19,679 nt of DNA from Glaesserella parasuis (lineage in GTDB: Bacteria > Pseudomonadota > Gammaproteobacteria > Enterobacterales > Pasteurellaceae), in contig NZ_MUXW01000052.1 in NCBI RefSeq assembly GCF_002015085.1, positions 1-19,679 of the forward strand, read 5' to 3'. Of the stretch, positions 6,744-14,926 are shown one piece after another. Positions within the stretch are counted from its first letter, which is position 1, and the number at the start of each line of letters is the position of its first letter. The notes below the pieces were generated by a model. The model saw only the letters and a list, made by a program, of their open reading frames with translations, did not search any database and had not been told where the DNA came from. The position numbers and the translations under genes are program-made.

Positions 6744-6745
6744 AA
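6724..6745 (+). promoter_or_regulatory. CRP-S-like competence site upstream of comF
   Basis: A 22-bp element has left half TTTTTCGATC and right half GTCACAAAA. It fits the CRP-S pattern TTTTGCGAT-N5-TCGCAAAA with one mismatch on each side. In Pasteurellaceae CRP-S sites need both CRP and Sxy and drive the competence genes, including comF. The centre (6734-6735) is about 40 bp before a start predicted from a weak -10 TTAAAA at 6762-6767, a class II arrangement. Confidence 0.6.
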
Positions 6746-6807
6746 ATTTCCCAAACTTCTCTTAAAAAACTTGATAGAGTTCAAAGAAAAAAGTTATTGA
6801 GGAAAAG

Positions 6808-7485
6808 ATGAACGACTGGGGATTTCGCTGTGTACATTGCGACAGACGGCTTGCCATTGCATCACACGGTATTTGTAGCCGTTGTAATGATCTGCTAAAA
6901 CGCCACTGCTACTGTGGTGGCTGTGGAAGTTTTCTGTTAAGCGATCACAATTACTGTGGAAATTGTTTAAAGAATGAACCTAAATGGCATCGCATCGTGC
7001 AAATTTCCCAATATAAACCACCGCTTGCAGAATGGATCCACCGCTTCAAATTTCAACAGCAATATTGGCTTGATCAACCATTAGCACGACTGCTACTACT
7101 TGCTATTTATCAAGCTAGACGAACACATCAGCTCACATTGCCCGAAGTGATTTTACCCGTGCCGTTATATTGGCAACGTGAATGGCAACGAGGCTACAAT
7201 CAAGCGGTGCTTTTAGCCCAACAGTTAGCAAAATGGCTTCATCTGCCAATGGATAAAGAGAGTTTACAACGTATTCGAGCTACCCAACCGCAACGAGAGC
7301 TGACAGGTCAAGAACGTCGTAAAAATCTACGAGGGGCTTTTATTTATCAACCGAAACAGCCTTATCAACGGGTAGCGATTGTAGATGATGTGGTCACCAC
7401 AGGTTCAACCTTGAATGCGATTTGTGCCGAGTTACTCAAACAGGGAGTAAAGGAAATTCAGGTATGGACGTTAGCGAAAACCTAA
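6808..7485 (+). CDS. comF: ComF family competence protein (phosphoribosyltransferase-like)
   Basis: The 225-residue protein has the ComF layout. The N-terminus is a cysteine-rich zinc-binding region with CVHC (8-11), CSRC (23-26), CGGC (36-39) and CGNC (50-53). The C-terminal PRTase domain ends in the PRPP-loop motif VAIVDDVVTTGST (189-201). REWQRGYNQA and RTATQPQREL-like segments typical of ComF/GntX are present. ComF is needed for natural transformation, probably helping incoming single-stranded DNA reach the cytoplasm; it is not a known enzyme. AGGAAAAG precedes the ATG. The gene sits behind a CRP-S-like site, and its last 15 bases overlap the end of the convergent tatD-family gene. It contains an uptake-signal-like TCAAGCGGT at 7200-7208. 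Confidence 0.94.
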   Translation: MNDWGFRCVHCDRRLAIASHGICSRCNDLLKRHCYCGGCGSFLLSDHNYCGNCLKNEPKWHRIVQISQYKPPLAEWIHRFKFQQQYWLDQPLARLLLLAIYQARRTHQLTLPEVILPVPLYWQREWQRGYNQAVLLAQQLAKWLHLPMDKESLQRIRATQPQRELTGQERRKNLRGAFIYQPKQPYQRVAIVDDVVTTGSTLNAICAELLKQGVKEIQVWTLAKT

Positions 7486-8277
7486 CCAAAATAACCTTTC
7501 ACTTGTCTGCCAAATGGTTTCGGCAATCTGCTCAGGAGTTTCACGACGTAATTCACATAATGCGTTAAAACTCACGTTCAAACGCTCTGAACGGTTCGGC
7601 TCGCCTTGATAACCAAAGACAGGCATATCAGGGGCATCGGTTTCAAGTAGTAAACTTTCCAAAGGTAATTTACGCATTGTTTCTCTAGTTTTATTTGCTC
7701 TTTGGTAGCTTATCGTACCGCCCACCCCGATTTTATAACCTAAATCAACAAAACGCTTCGCTTGTTCATAACTTCCCGCAAACCCGTGTATAACACCTGT
7801 TCGAGCAAGTTGTGCTTTTTTCAAAAAAGTAAAAAGCTGATCGTGGCTTTTACGAGAGTGTAAATTCACAGGCAAATCATACCGCTTGGCAAAAGCTAAT
7901 TGTGCTTCTAAAAATGCACATTGTTTATGCCACAGCTCAGGCGTACAAACCGCTTCAACCGCTCGTTCTAAGCCAATCTCGGCAATTGCCGTGCAATGCG
8001 GATCTTGGCGTTGCAGATAGCTTTCAAGTAAATCCAAATCGGCTGTTTGATGTTCGGCAATATAAAGGGGATGTAAGCCTAAGCCATACACAATATGATT
8101 TGGTTCAGCTTGGCTACAAGCGGAGACTTGCTCAAAGTTTTTTGCAGAAATTGCCACAACTAAAATTCGCTCAACCTGCTGGGCTTTAGCATTATGCATT
8201 AATTGCGAAACAGAGAGATTGAGATCTTGAGCAAGATAGTCTAGGTGTGTGTGGGTATCGAAAAAACGCATATTCAT
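7471..8277 (-). CDS. yjjV: TatD-family metal-dependent hydrolase, YjjV type
   Basis: This 268-residue protein is a TatD-family TIM-barrel hydrolase and is closest in pattern to E. coli YjjV. Metal ligands visible are His9 and His11 (DTHTHLD), Glu100 (AEIGLE), His140 (NLHSR), His164 (HGFAGS) and Asp214 (ETDAPDMP). GYKIGVGGTISY and NRSERL are also family segments. Relatives are 3'-5' DNA exonucleases or D-aminoacyl-tRNA-type hydrolases; the substrate of YjjV is unsettled. Two in-frame ATGs (8277, 8271) are possible, with GAAG just upstream. The gap to rnr is six bases, so the two genes are probably cotranscribed and may be coupled. Its 3' end overlaps comF by 15 bases. Confidence 0.92.
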   Translation of the reverse strand: MNMRFFDTHTHLDYLAQDLNLSVSQLMHNAKAQQVERILVVAISAKNFEQVSACSQAEPNHIVYGLGLHPLYIAEHQTADLDLLESYLQRQDPHCTAIAEIGLERAVEAVCTPELWHKQCAFLEAQLAFAKRYDLPVNLHSRKSHDQLFTFLKKAQLARTGVIHGFAGSYEQAKRFVDLGYKIGVGGTISYQRANKTRETMRKLPLESLLLETDAPDMPVFGYQGEPNRSERLNVSFNALCELRRETPEQIAETIWQTSERLFWLGFR

Positions 8278-8283
8278 CTTCGC

Positions 8284-10590
8284 TCAATACTTACTTTTAC
8301 TCGATTTTCTATTTATGGACTTGGTTCTCGCATTTTTTATCTTAACTTCCTTAAACACAGGCTTTTCTGCCTTCGCTTTTTTCTTCGCTGTTTTGCCTTC
8401 ACCACGAGCTTTGCGTAAGCTGGTCACCAACACAAAATCAATTTTTTTATCATCAAGATTTACCCCGATCACTTTAACCCTAACAGGATCGCCCAAGCGG
8501 TACATTACGCCGTTTTCGCCGACAAGACGCTGGCGGTCGCTGTCGAAATGGTAATAGCCGTTATCTAAAGTTGAAATGTGGACTAAACCGTCGATCAGCA
8601 GTTCATTGAGTTTTACGAACAAACCAAATCCCGTTACGCTGGAAATCACGCCGTCAAACACTTCGCCGATATGATCTTGCATATATTCACATTTCAGCCA
8701 ATCAGCCACTTCTCGTGTAGCTTCATCTGCTCGACGTTCCGTTGCAGAACATTTTTCACCGAAAATATCCATATCGTCGATCTGATAGTGATAGCCACCG
8801 CCATCGGTATAGTGACGCTTGTTGCCTTTTTCCTTTTCAATCAAATACTTAATGGCACGATGTAATAACAAATCAGGATAACGACGGATCGGAGAAGTGA
8901 AATGGGCATATTCCGTCAATGCCAAGCCAAAATGTCCTTCATTATCAGGGGAATAGACCGCTTGTTTGAACGAGCGAAGTAACATTGTCTGAATTAATTC
9001 AGCATCAGGACGTTCTTTGACCTGTTCTAGCAATTCGGCGTAATCTTTTGGTGTTGGACGCAAACCGCCATTTAAGCATAAACCACACTCTTTTAAGAAA
9101 GTACGGAAACTGGTGAGCTTCTCTTCACTCGGTTGAGCGTGAATACGGAATAAGGCTGGTTCATTTGCTTCTTCTACAAAACGAGCAGAAGCAATGTTGG
9201 CTAAAATCATACACTCTTCAATGATTTTATGTGCATCATTGCGGATCACAGGCTCAATGCGTTCAATACGCCCTTGTGGATTGAAAATAAATTGATTTTC
9301 CACCGTTTCAAACTCAATCGCACCACGTTGGTGACGAGTATTCAGCAACACCTTATACATTGCGTGCAACTCTTCCAAATGTGGCACAAGATAAAAATAA
9401 CGCTCACGAAGTGCTTCGTCGCCTTCCAAAATGTTCCACACTTTTGTATAAGTTAAGCGAGCGTGCGAGTTCATCACCGCTTCATAGAATTTATAACCCA
9501 GTAACTTACCGCTTTCAGACACCACCATTTCTGCCACTAAGCAGAGCCGATCTACTTGCGGATTTAATGAACATAACCCATTTGATAGCACTTCAGGTAA
9601 CATCGGGATCACACGATTAGGGAAATAGACCGAATTACCACGCTGTTGTGCTTCAAGATCAAGGGCAGTTTTTGGGCGAACATAGTAACTCACATCTGCA
9701 ATCGCCACCCACAAACGCCAGCCGTTGCTCTCTTTTTGACAAAACACCGCATCATCAAAATCTCTCGCACTTTCGCCATCAATTGTTACTAACGGCAAAT
9801 CACGCAGATCAACCCGACCTATTTTTGCTTCCTCAGGCACTTCTTCGTTAAATTGACGCACCTGTTTTTCCACACCTTCTGGCCAAACGTGCGGAATATC
9901 GTGGTTACGCAGAGCAATTTCGATTTCCATACCTGGTGCAAGATTATCCCCTAGAATTTCCGTAATCACACCAACAGGGCGTTTGAAATCTGCTTTGCGT
10001 GGCTGAAGTTCAACCACAACCACTTGCCCCATTCTCGCCCCTAGACGATGTTCTTCAGGAATCAAAATATCCTGATTGATACGACTATCATCAGGCACCA
10101 CATAATTGATGCCACTCTCAGTGAAAAAACGTCCAACAATCTGCTTTTTGCGTGCTTCAAGCACACGTACAATCCGTACTTCTTTACGCCCACGACGGTC
10201 AATTCCATTCGGTTGAGCCAGCACAAAATCACCGTGCATCACACGGTTCATCTGACTATTCGGAATAAACCAGTCATCATCGCCTTCAACTTGCAAAAAG
10301 CCGTAACCATCACGGTGTCCAATCACCGTGCCTTTGATTAAGTCCATTTTTTCAGGCAAGGCATAACGTTTTTTCTTAGTAAAGACTAACTGCCCATCAT
10401 TTTCCATCGCACGCAAACGACGACGCACCGCTTCTTGACGTTCTTCATCATAAAGATGAAACGCTTCAAGCAACTCTTCTCTGCTCATCGGAGCGTCATA
10501 GTCACGAATGGTTTGTAAAATAAATTCCCTGCTTGGCACAGGGTTCTCATATTTCTCGAGTTCTTTTTGGTAATTTGGATCAACGATCAT
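8284..10590 (-). CDS. rnr: Ribonuclease R
   Basis: This 768-residue protein is the processive 3'-5' exoribonuclease that degrades structured RNA, rRNA fragments and tmRNA targets. The order is a helix-turn-helix region (about 20-80), two cold-shock domains (about 85-250), the RNB catalytic domain, an S1 domain (about 645-725) and a short basic tail. The catalytic aspartates are in IDGESARDFDDAV (Asp271, 277, 279, 280). AHFTSPIRRYPDL and ERRADEATREVADWLKCEYM follow in pieces as in RNase R. E. coli RNase R is 813 residues, and the difference is mostly a shorter lysine-rich tail (KKKAKAEK..., ending NRKSSKSKY). A perfect TATAAT lies just upstream. The gene carries an exact minus-strand uptake signal at 8956-8965. 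Confidence 0.97.
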   Translation of the reverse strand: MIVDPNYQKELEKYENPVPSREFILQTIRDYDAPMSREELLEAFHLYDEERQEAVRRRLRAMENDGQLVFTKKKRYALPEKMDLIKGTVIGHRDGYGFLQVEGDDDWFIPNSQMNRVMHGDFVLAQPNGIDRRGRKEVRIVRVLEARKKQIVGRFFTESGINYVVPDDSRINQDILIPEEHRLGARMGQVVVVELQPRKADFKRPVGVITEILGDNLAPGMEIEIALRNHDIPHVWPEGVEKQVRQFNEEVPEEAKIGRVDLRDLPLVTIDGESARDFDDAVFCQKESNGWRLWVAIADVSYYVRPKTALDLEAQQRGNSVYFPNRVIPMLPEVLSNGLCSLNPQVDRLCLVAEMVVSESGKLLGYKFYEAVMNSHARLTYTKVWNILEGDEALRERYFYLVPHLEELHAMYKVLLNTRHQRGAIEFETVENQFIFNPQGRIERIEPVIRNDAHKIIEECMILANIASARFVEEANEPALFRIHAQPSEEKLTSFRTFLKECGLCLNGGLRPTPKDYAELLEQVKERPDAELIQTMLLRSFKQAVYSPDNEGHFGLALTEYAHFTSPIRRYPDLLLHRAIKYLIEKEKGNKRHYTDGGGYHYQIDDMDIFGEKCSATERRADEATREVADWLKCEYMQDHIGEVFDGVISSVTGFGLFVKLNELLIDGLVHISTLDNGYYHFDSDRQRLVGENGVMYRLGDPVRVKVIGVNLDDKKIDFVLVTSLRKARGEGKTAKKKAKAEKPVFKEVKIKNARTKSINRKSSKSKY
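8956..8965 (-). other. DNA uptake signal sequence, exact Apl-type core, inside rnr
   Basis: Minus strand ACAAGCGGTC, an exact match to the ten-base core. It encodes part of the segment around SFKQAVYSP in rnr. Confidence 0.75.
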
Positions 10591-10610
10591 TCTATTATTC
10601 TCTTTATAAA

Positions 10611-10616
10611 ATTATA
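10611..10616 (-). promoter_or_regulatory. rnr promoter -10
   Basis: Minus strand TATAAT, identical to consensus, lies 20 bases before the rnr ATG at 10590. The -35 is poor (TTCAAT or TTTCAA at 18-19 bp), and the leader would be only about 14 bases. Confidence 0.5.
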
Positions 10617-10711
10617 TAACTTATTGTTTTTATTATTGAAATGTAAATTCAGAAGTAGGTTCGGTTGGGAAATGAATTTAGATCAGATAACTTGACTGGG
10701 GGGATTTTAAC

Positions 10712-10746
10712 ACAGAGAAGAGGTTTTGTACGAAAAAGATCTCTGT
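10712..10746 (+). other. Hairpin followed by T-rich tract in the rnr-dcuB interval
   Basis: ACAGAGA (10712-10718) and TCTCTGT (10740-10746) form a 7-bp stem with a 21-base loop, followed by TCTTCTTTTT. It resembles a weak terminator for rightward transcripts, although no gene upstream reads that way. The interval 10591-10887 otherwise holds only control elements. Confidence 0.3.
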
Positions 10747-10801
10747 TCTTCTTTTTATAATAAAAAACAAAGGGTTAATTCTTTATAAAAATAACAAAAA
10801 T

Positions 10802-10853
10802 TTGATCTAGTTAAAACCTACCACTTCCATCTTCAAATTCAACTAGATAGAAT
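10802..10853 (+). promoter_or_regulatory. dcuB control region: FNR-like half-conserved site, inverted repeat and -10
   Basis: TTGAT-CTAG-TTAAA (10802-10815) matches the FNR pattern TTGAT-N4-ATCAA fully on the left and at three of five bases on the right. ATCTAGTT (10805-10812) recurs inverted as AACTAGAT (10841-10848). A -10-like TAGAAT (10848-10853) follows. FNR control of dcuB is well known in E. coli; here the site is imperfect and its spacing (about -51) is not standard. Confidence 0.35.
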
Positions 10854-10887
10854 TTATCCTGTTTTATTATTACTTAACGAGGTTTGT

Positions 10888-12225
10888 ATGCTCTATTTTG
10901 AGTTTTTACTATTATTAGCGTTTCTCTATGTAGGTAGCCGTTTTGGCGGTATCGGTCTAGGGGTTGTTTCGGGAATTGGTTTAGCCGTTGAAGTATTTAT
11001 TTTACGTATGCCACCAGGTAAGGCACCTGTGGACGTCATGTTAATTATCTTAGCTGTTGTAACCTGTGCATCTATTTTAGAAGCGGCTGGCGGTTTAAAA
11101 TATATGCTCCAAATTGCAGAACGTATTCTGCGTAAAAATCCAAAACGTGTCACACTTTTAGGTCCAATTGTTACCTATATCATGACATTTATGCTTGGAA
11201 CTGGACACTCTGTATATTCGGTAATGCCAATTATTGCAGATATTGCATTAAAAAATAAAATCCGACCTGAGCGTCCAATGGCTGCGGCCTCTGTTGCATC
11301 GCAATTAGCTATTACATCAAGCCCACTTTCTGCAGCAGTAGTATTCTATCTTGCACGGATTACAGAATTACCAGGGTTTGAAAATGTAACCTTACTTAAT
11401 ATCATTTCTGTAACTGTTCCTGCGACTTTTGCAGGTACAATTGCCTTATCACTATATAGCTTACGTCGTGGTAAAGAGTTAGAAGATGATCCAGAATATC
11501 AACGCCGTTTACAAGATCCAATCTGGCGTGAGCGTATTCTAAGTACAACAAGTACAACTTTAAATGATGTATTGCCAGCTGGTGCTAAAACCGCAGTATT
11601 GTTATTCTTACTTTCACTAATCACCATTGTTGTAATCGCAATGTTCCCTGAAATTCGTACTGTGGCAACAGGTGAGAAAGTGAAACCAATTTCAATGTCA
11701 CTTATCATTCAAATGATGATGCTCTGCTTTGGTGGTATTATTCTTCTTGCAACAAGAACTAATCCACAAACTGTACCAAATGGTGTGGTGTTTAAATCAG
11801 GTATGGTTGCAGCAATTGCTATTTTCGGTATTGCGTGGATGAGTGGTACATACTTCCAATATGCAATGCCACAATTTAAAGCAGGTATCACTGAAATGGT
11901 TGAAACATACCCTTGGACCTTTGCATTAGCTCTTTTTGCAGTATCTGCGGTGATCAACGGCCAAGCACCAACTGCCGTAATGATGTTACCTGTTGGTATC
12001 GACTTAGGTTTGCCCGCTCCATTATTAGTTGGTCTAATGCCTGCAACTTACGCTTACTTCTTCATTCCTAACTATCCATCAGATATTGCGACAGTAAACT
12101 TTGACGTAACAGGAACAACGAAGATCGGTAAATTCTACTTCAACCATAGCTTTATGGTTCCAGGATTAATTGGTGTACTTGTCGCTTGTTGTGTAGGCGT
12201 GGCAATTGCGAATGTAGTTATTTAA
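10888..12225 (+). CDS. dcuB: Anaerobic C4-dicarboxylate transporter, DcuA/DcuB family
   Basis: The 445-residue polytopic membrane protein matches DcuB in length (446 in E. coli) and in many segments: PPGKAPVDVMLIILAVVT, GGLKYMLQIAE, LGTGHSVYSVMPII, KNKIRPERPMAAAS, ITSSPLSAAVV and YPSDIATVNFD-TGTTKIGKF near the end. The family exchanges succinate for fumarate, malate or aspartate across the inner membrane during fumarate respiration, a major anaerobic mode in Pasteurellaceae. DcuA and DcuB are hard to tell apart by eye; length and the PPGKxPVDVM motif favour DcuB. GAGG lies 5 bases before the ATG, a possible FNR site lies upstream, and a strong terminator follows. It is not cotranscribed with dnaA. 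Confidence 0.93.
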   Translation: MLYFEFLLLLAFLYVGSRFGGIGLGVVSGIGLAVEVFILRMPPGKAPVDVMLIILAVVTCASILEAAGGLKYMLQIAERILRKNPKRVTLLGPIVTYIMTFMLGTGHSVYSVMPIIADIALKNKIRPERPMAAASVASQLAITSSPLSAAVVFYLARITELPGFENVTLLNIISVTVPATFAGTIALSLYSLRRGKELEDDPEYQRRLQDPIWRERILSTTSTTLNDVLPAGAKTAVLLFLLSLITIVVIAMFPEIRTVATGEKVKPISMSLIIQMMMLCFGGIILLATRTNPQTVPNGVVFKSGMVAAIAIFGIAWMSGTYFQYAMPQFKAGITEMVETYPWTFALALFAVSAVINGQAPTAVMMLPVGIDLGLPAPLLVGLMPATYAYFFIPNYPSDIATVNFDVTGTTKIGKFYFNHSFMVPGLIGVLVACCVGVAIANVVI

Positions 12226-12248
12226 TCCTACATAATGTGAGAAGTCGT

Positions 12249-12275
12249 GCGGAATATATGCATTATATATTCCGC
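12249..12275 (+). terminator. Intrinsic terminator of dcuB
   Basis: GCGGAATATA (12249-12258) and TATATTCCGC (12266-12275) form a perfect 10-bp stem, extendable by one T-A pair, with a short loop. It is followed by CTATTTTTATC. It begins 23 bases after the dcuB stop. Confidence 0.8.
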
Positions 12276-12384
12276 CTATTTTTATCAAAAAACATAAATT
12301 CATCGGTTCTCTTTTAATCTATTTTTGGCCAGAAAAATCTACAAGTATTTGAGAAATAAATTATTTAATCCATAAAAATTTCAA

Positions 12385-12418
12385 GATCTTGATCATTTTT
12401 TCGGGTATGATAACGATC
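12385..12418 (+). promoter_or_regulatory. dnaA promoter region with three clustered GATC sites
   Basis: GATC occurs at 12385, 12391 and 12415, within 34 bases, around a -10-like TATGAT (12406-12411) with a weak -35. Clustered Dam sites at the dnaA promoter are the basis of SeqA sequestration in enterics. No DnaA box (TTATNCACA) was found in 12226-12447, so the segment is a promoter, not a recognisable origin. Confidence 0.45.
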
Positions 12419-12447
12419 TTCTCAACCCTATTAATTTGGAGCAAACT

Positions 12448-13782
12448 GTGTCTTCCCTTTGGTCTGATTGTTTAACTCACTTACAAGCAAAAGTATCGCC
12501 AACTGATTACAGCACTTGGCTACGTCCGTTGCAAGCGAGTGCAACTAGCTCTGAATTAGTGTTGTACGCTCATAATCAGTTTGTAGCAACTTGGGTGAAA
12601 GATAAATTTTTAGGGGAGATTGTTACCCTTGCTCGATCTTTAAGCAAAAATGAGCAGTTGCAAGTGGAGATCCGAGTAGGGATCAAACCAGCAGAACAAG
12701 CGGTGACTTCTGTTGCACCAACTGCAACGCCACCGCAAGAAACGCAAGCTACTGCATTACGTTCTGGACTTACTGAAACGCTCACCTTTGATAACTTTGT
12801 TCAAGGGAAGTCTAACCAACTCGCTAAAGCCGTTGCTCAACAGGTTGCAAGTAACCCTGGTGAAAGCCACTGCAATCCATTTTCGTTATATGGCGGAACA
12901 GGTCTTGGTAAAACGCACTTGTTGCACGCAATCGGTAATGAAATCCTAAAACAAAACCCGAATGCGAGAGTGGTTTATATTCACTCAGAGCGTTTTGTGC
13001 AGGATATGGTCAAAGCGATTAAAGCGAACACCATTGAGAATTTCAAAAAATTCTATCGCTCTCTTGATGTGTTGATGATTGACGATATTCAGTTTTTTGC
13101 GAACAAAGAGGCAACACAAGAGGAATTTTTCCATACCTTTAACTCCTTATTTGAACGAAGTAAGCAGATTATTGTGACTTCCGATGTATTTCCGAAAAAC
13201 ATTGAGAATATAGAAGAACGTATCCGCTCTCGTTTAAGTTGGGGGGTTAATGCGGCGATTGAACCGCCAGAGCTAGAAACTCGTGTGGCAATTTTAATGA
13301 AAAAAGCGGAAGAACGAGGCATTGAATTAAGTGAAGATGTCGCCTTTTTCTTAGGGCAAAAACTCAGAACTAACGTGCGTGAATTAGAAGGGGCGTTAAA
13401 TCGTGCAATTGCGTGGAGCAATTTCACCAGCCGTCAGATCACAATTGATGCGGTACGAGAAGCCTTAAAAGATCTGATTGCCTCTTACGATCACTTAATT
13501 ACCATTGAGAATATTCAGAAAACCGTCGCTGAGTATTACAATATCAAAATGGCGGATTTAAAATCAAAAAGTCGTACGCGTTCCGTGGCTCGTCCACGCC
13601 AAATGGCAATGGCATTAGCAAAAGAGCTGACTAACCACAGTTTGCCTGAAATCGGACGTGAATTTGGCGGACGTGATCACACAACGGTGATGCACGCCTG
13701 CAAAACCATTAATGAGCTGAGAGATACTGATAACAGTATCCAAGAAGATTACACCAATTTAACACGCAAATTATCGTCTTAA
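12448..13782 (+). CDS. dnaA: Chromosomal replication initiator DnaA
   Basis: This is the AAA+ protein that binds DnaA boxes and opens oriC. The preferred GTG start at 12448 has GGAG 6 bases upstream and yields MSSLWSDCLTHLQ, which lines up with E. coli MSLSLWQQCLARLQ. A TTG at 12436 is in frame but lacks a ribosome-binding site. The product has 444 residues. Domain I spans 1-80 and a short linker about 81-108. The AAA+ core has Walker A GGTGLGKT (149-156), Walker B LMIDDIQF (209-216) and sensor/arginine-finger segment EERIRSRLSWG. The C-terminal DNA-binding domain has the signature GGRDHTTVMHA. dnaN follows after 9 bases. It carries an exact uptake signal at 12696-12704, in the variable linker. 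Confidence 0.98.
   Translation: MSSLWSDCLTHLQAKVSPTDYSTWLRPLQASATSSELVLYAHNQFVATWVKDKFLGEIVTLARSLSKNEQLQVEIRVGIKPAEQAVTSVAPTATPPQETQATALRSGLTETLTFDNFVQGKSNQLAKAVAQQVASNPGESHCNPFSLYGGTGLGKTHLLHAIGNEILKQNPNARVVYIHSERFVQDMVKAIKANTIENFKKFYRSLDVLMIDDIQFFANKEATQEEFFHTFNSLFERSKQIIVTSDVFPKNIENIEERIRSRLSWGVNAAIEPPELETRVAILMKKAEERGIELSEDVAFFLGQKLRTNVRELEGALNRAIAWSNFTSRQITIDAVREALKDLIASYDHLITIENIQKTVAEYYNIKMADLKSKSRTRSVARPRQMAMALAKELTNHSLPEIGREFGGRDHTTVMHACKTINELRDTDNSIQEDYTNLTRKLSS
12696..12704 (+). other. DNA uptake signal sequence, exact 9-mer, in the dnaA linker
   Basis: ACAAGCGGT on the plus strand, followed by G. It codes for part of EQAVTS in the poorly conserved domain II linker, where such a sequence is easily tolerated. 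Confidence 0.7.
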
Positions 13783-13791
13783 GGAATTGTT

Positions 13792-14895
13792 ATGCAATTT
13801 ACTATTACCCGTGAGCAGTTACTCAAGCCGTTACAACAGGTTTGTGGCGTATTAACCAGTCGTCCAACATTACCTGTAATCAACAACATTTTGCTAGAAA
13901 TTGAAGGAAGCCGTTTATCTTTAACGGGAACTGATTTAGAGGTAGAGCTTACTACCCAAGCGGAGCTGTTTGAAGCGGTCAGTTTCTCAGGAAAATTTAC
14001 TATTCCTGCGAAAAAGTTTTTAGATATTTGTCGTAGCTTACCTGATGATAGCGTAATTTCGGTGCAGTTTGATGAAGATCGTGTCTTTATCCGTGCAGAT
14101 CGCAGTAAGTTCAATCTAGCAACCTTACCTGCTTCGGATTACCCAAGTTTAATGGACTGGAAACCTGAAGTAGATTTCACGATTGAACAAGCGACTTTAG
14201 CTCGTTTAATTGAAGCAACACAATTTTCAATGGCAAACCAAGATGCCCGTTATTTCTTAAACGGTATGAAGTTTGAAACTGAAGGCAATTTATTGCGTTC
14301 AGTGGCAACGGACGGACACCGTCTTGCTGTATGTACAATGGCATTAAATCAAGAGCTTTTAACCCATTCTGTGATTGTGCCACGCAAAGCGGTATTAGAA
14401 TTAGTCCGCTTGGTGGGTCATAATAACGAAAGTGTTCGCCTAGAAATCGGTACAAGCAACTTGCGTGTATCAATGAATGGCATTGTATTTACATCAAAAC
14501 TGATTGATGGACGTTTCCCTGATTACCGTCGAGTATTGCCACGCAATGCAGATCGTATTTTAGAGGCAGATGCTGAAGTGTTAAAACGTGCCTTAGTGCG
14601 TGCGGCGATTTTATCAAACGAACGCTTCCGTGGCGTGCGTTTAGCCCTAAATCAAAATCTGTTAAAAATTACGGCAAATAACCCAGAGCAAGAAGAAGCG
14701 GAAGAGATCATTGATGTCTCTTATCAAAGTGCAGAGATGGAAGTAGGCTTTAATGTGAGCTATCTGTTAGATGTGCTTAACACATTAAAATGCCAGCGTG
14801 TGCGTATCAGCCTTGTAGATGCAAGTTCAAGCTGTTTAATTGAAGATTGCGATAATGCTACGGCGGAATATGTGATTATGCCGATGAGATTGTAA
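13792..14895 (+). CDS. dnaN: DNA polymerase III sliding clamp (beta subunit)
   Basis: The 367-residue protein is one residue longer than E. coli beta (366). It has the expected three repeated clamp domains of about 120 residues each. Family segments visible include MQFTITREQLLKPLQQV, RPTLPVINNILLE, LPASDYPSL, RYFLNGMKFE, TDGHRLAVC, IDGRFPDYRRVLP and the C-terminal end YVIMPMRL, which forms part of the client-peptide pocket. AGGA sits 6 bases before the ATG. It follows dnaA by 9 bases and is probably cotranscribed. The next gene is yggT, not recF. Confidence 0.98.
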   Translation: MQFTITREQLLKPLQQVCGVLTSRPTLPVINNILLEIEGSRLSLTGTDLEVELTTQAELFEAVSFSGKFTIPAKKFLDICRSLPDDSVISVQFDEDRVFIRADRSKFNLATLPASDYPSLMDWKPEVDFTIEQATLARLIEATQFSMANQDARYFLNGMKFETEGNLLRSVATDGHRLAVCTMALNQELLTHSVIVPRKAVLELVRLVGHNNESVRLEIGTSNLRVSMNGIVFTSKLIDGRFPDYRRVLPRNADRILEADAEVLKRALVRAAILSNERFRGVRLALNQNLLKITANNPEQEEAEEIIDVSYQSAEMEVGFNVSYLLDVLNTLKCQRVRISLVDASSSCLIEDCDNATAEYVIMPMRL

Positions 14896-14926
14896 CTTCA
14901 GATGTAGTTATATTTGGAGAAATAAA

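Noticed and set aside
8671..10341. Plus-strand ORFs within rnr
   Set aside because: Antisense to rnr, no start signals, and compositions that look like frame shadows.
11499..11957. Minus-strand ORFs within dcuB
   Set aside because: They mirror hydrophobic codons of dcuB and have no ribosome-binding sites.
12226..12447. Possible oriC upstream of dnaA
   Set aside because: No TTATNCACA-type boxes and no 13-mer repeats; only a terminator, AT-rich DNA and the GATC cluster.
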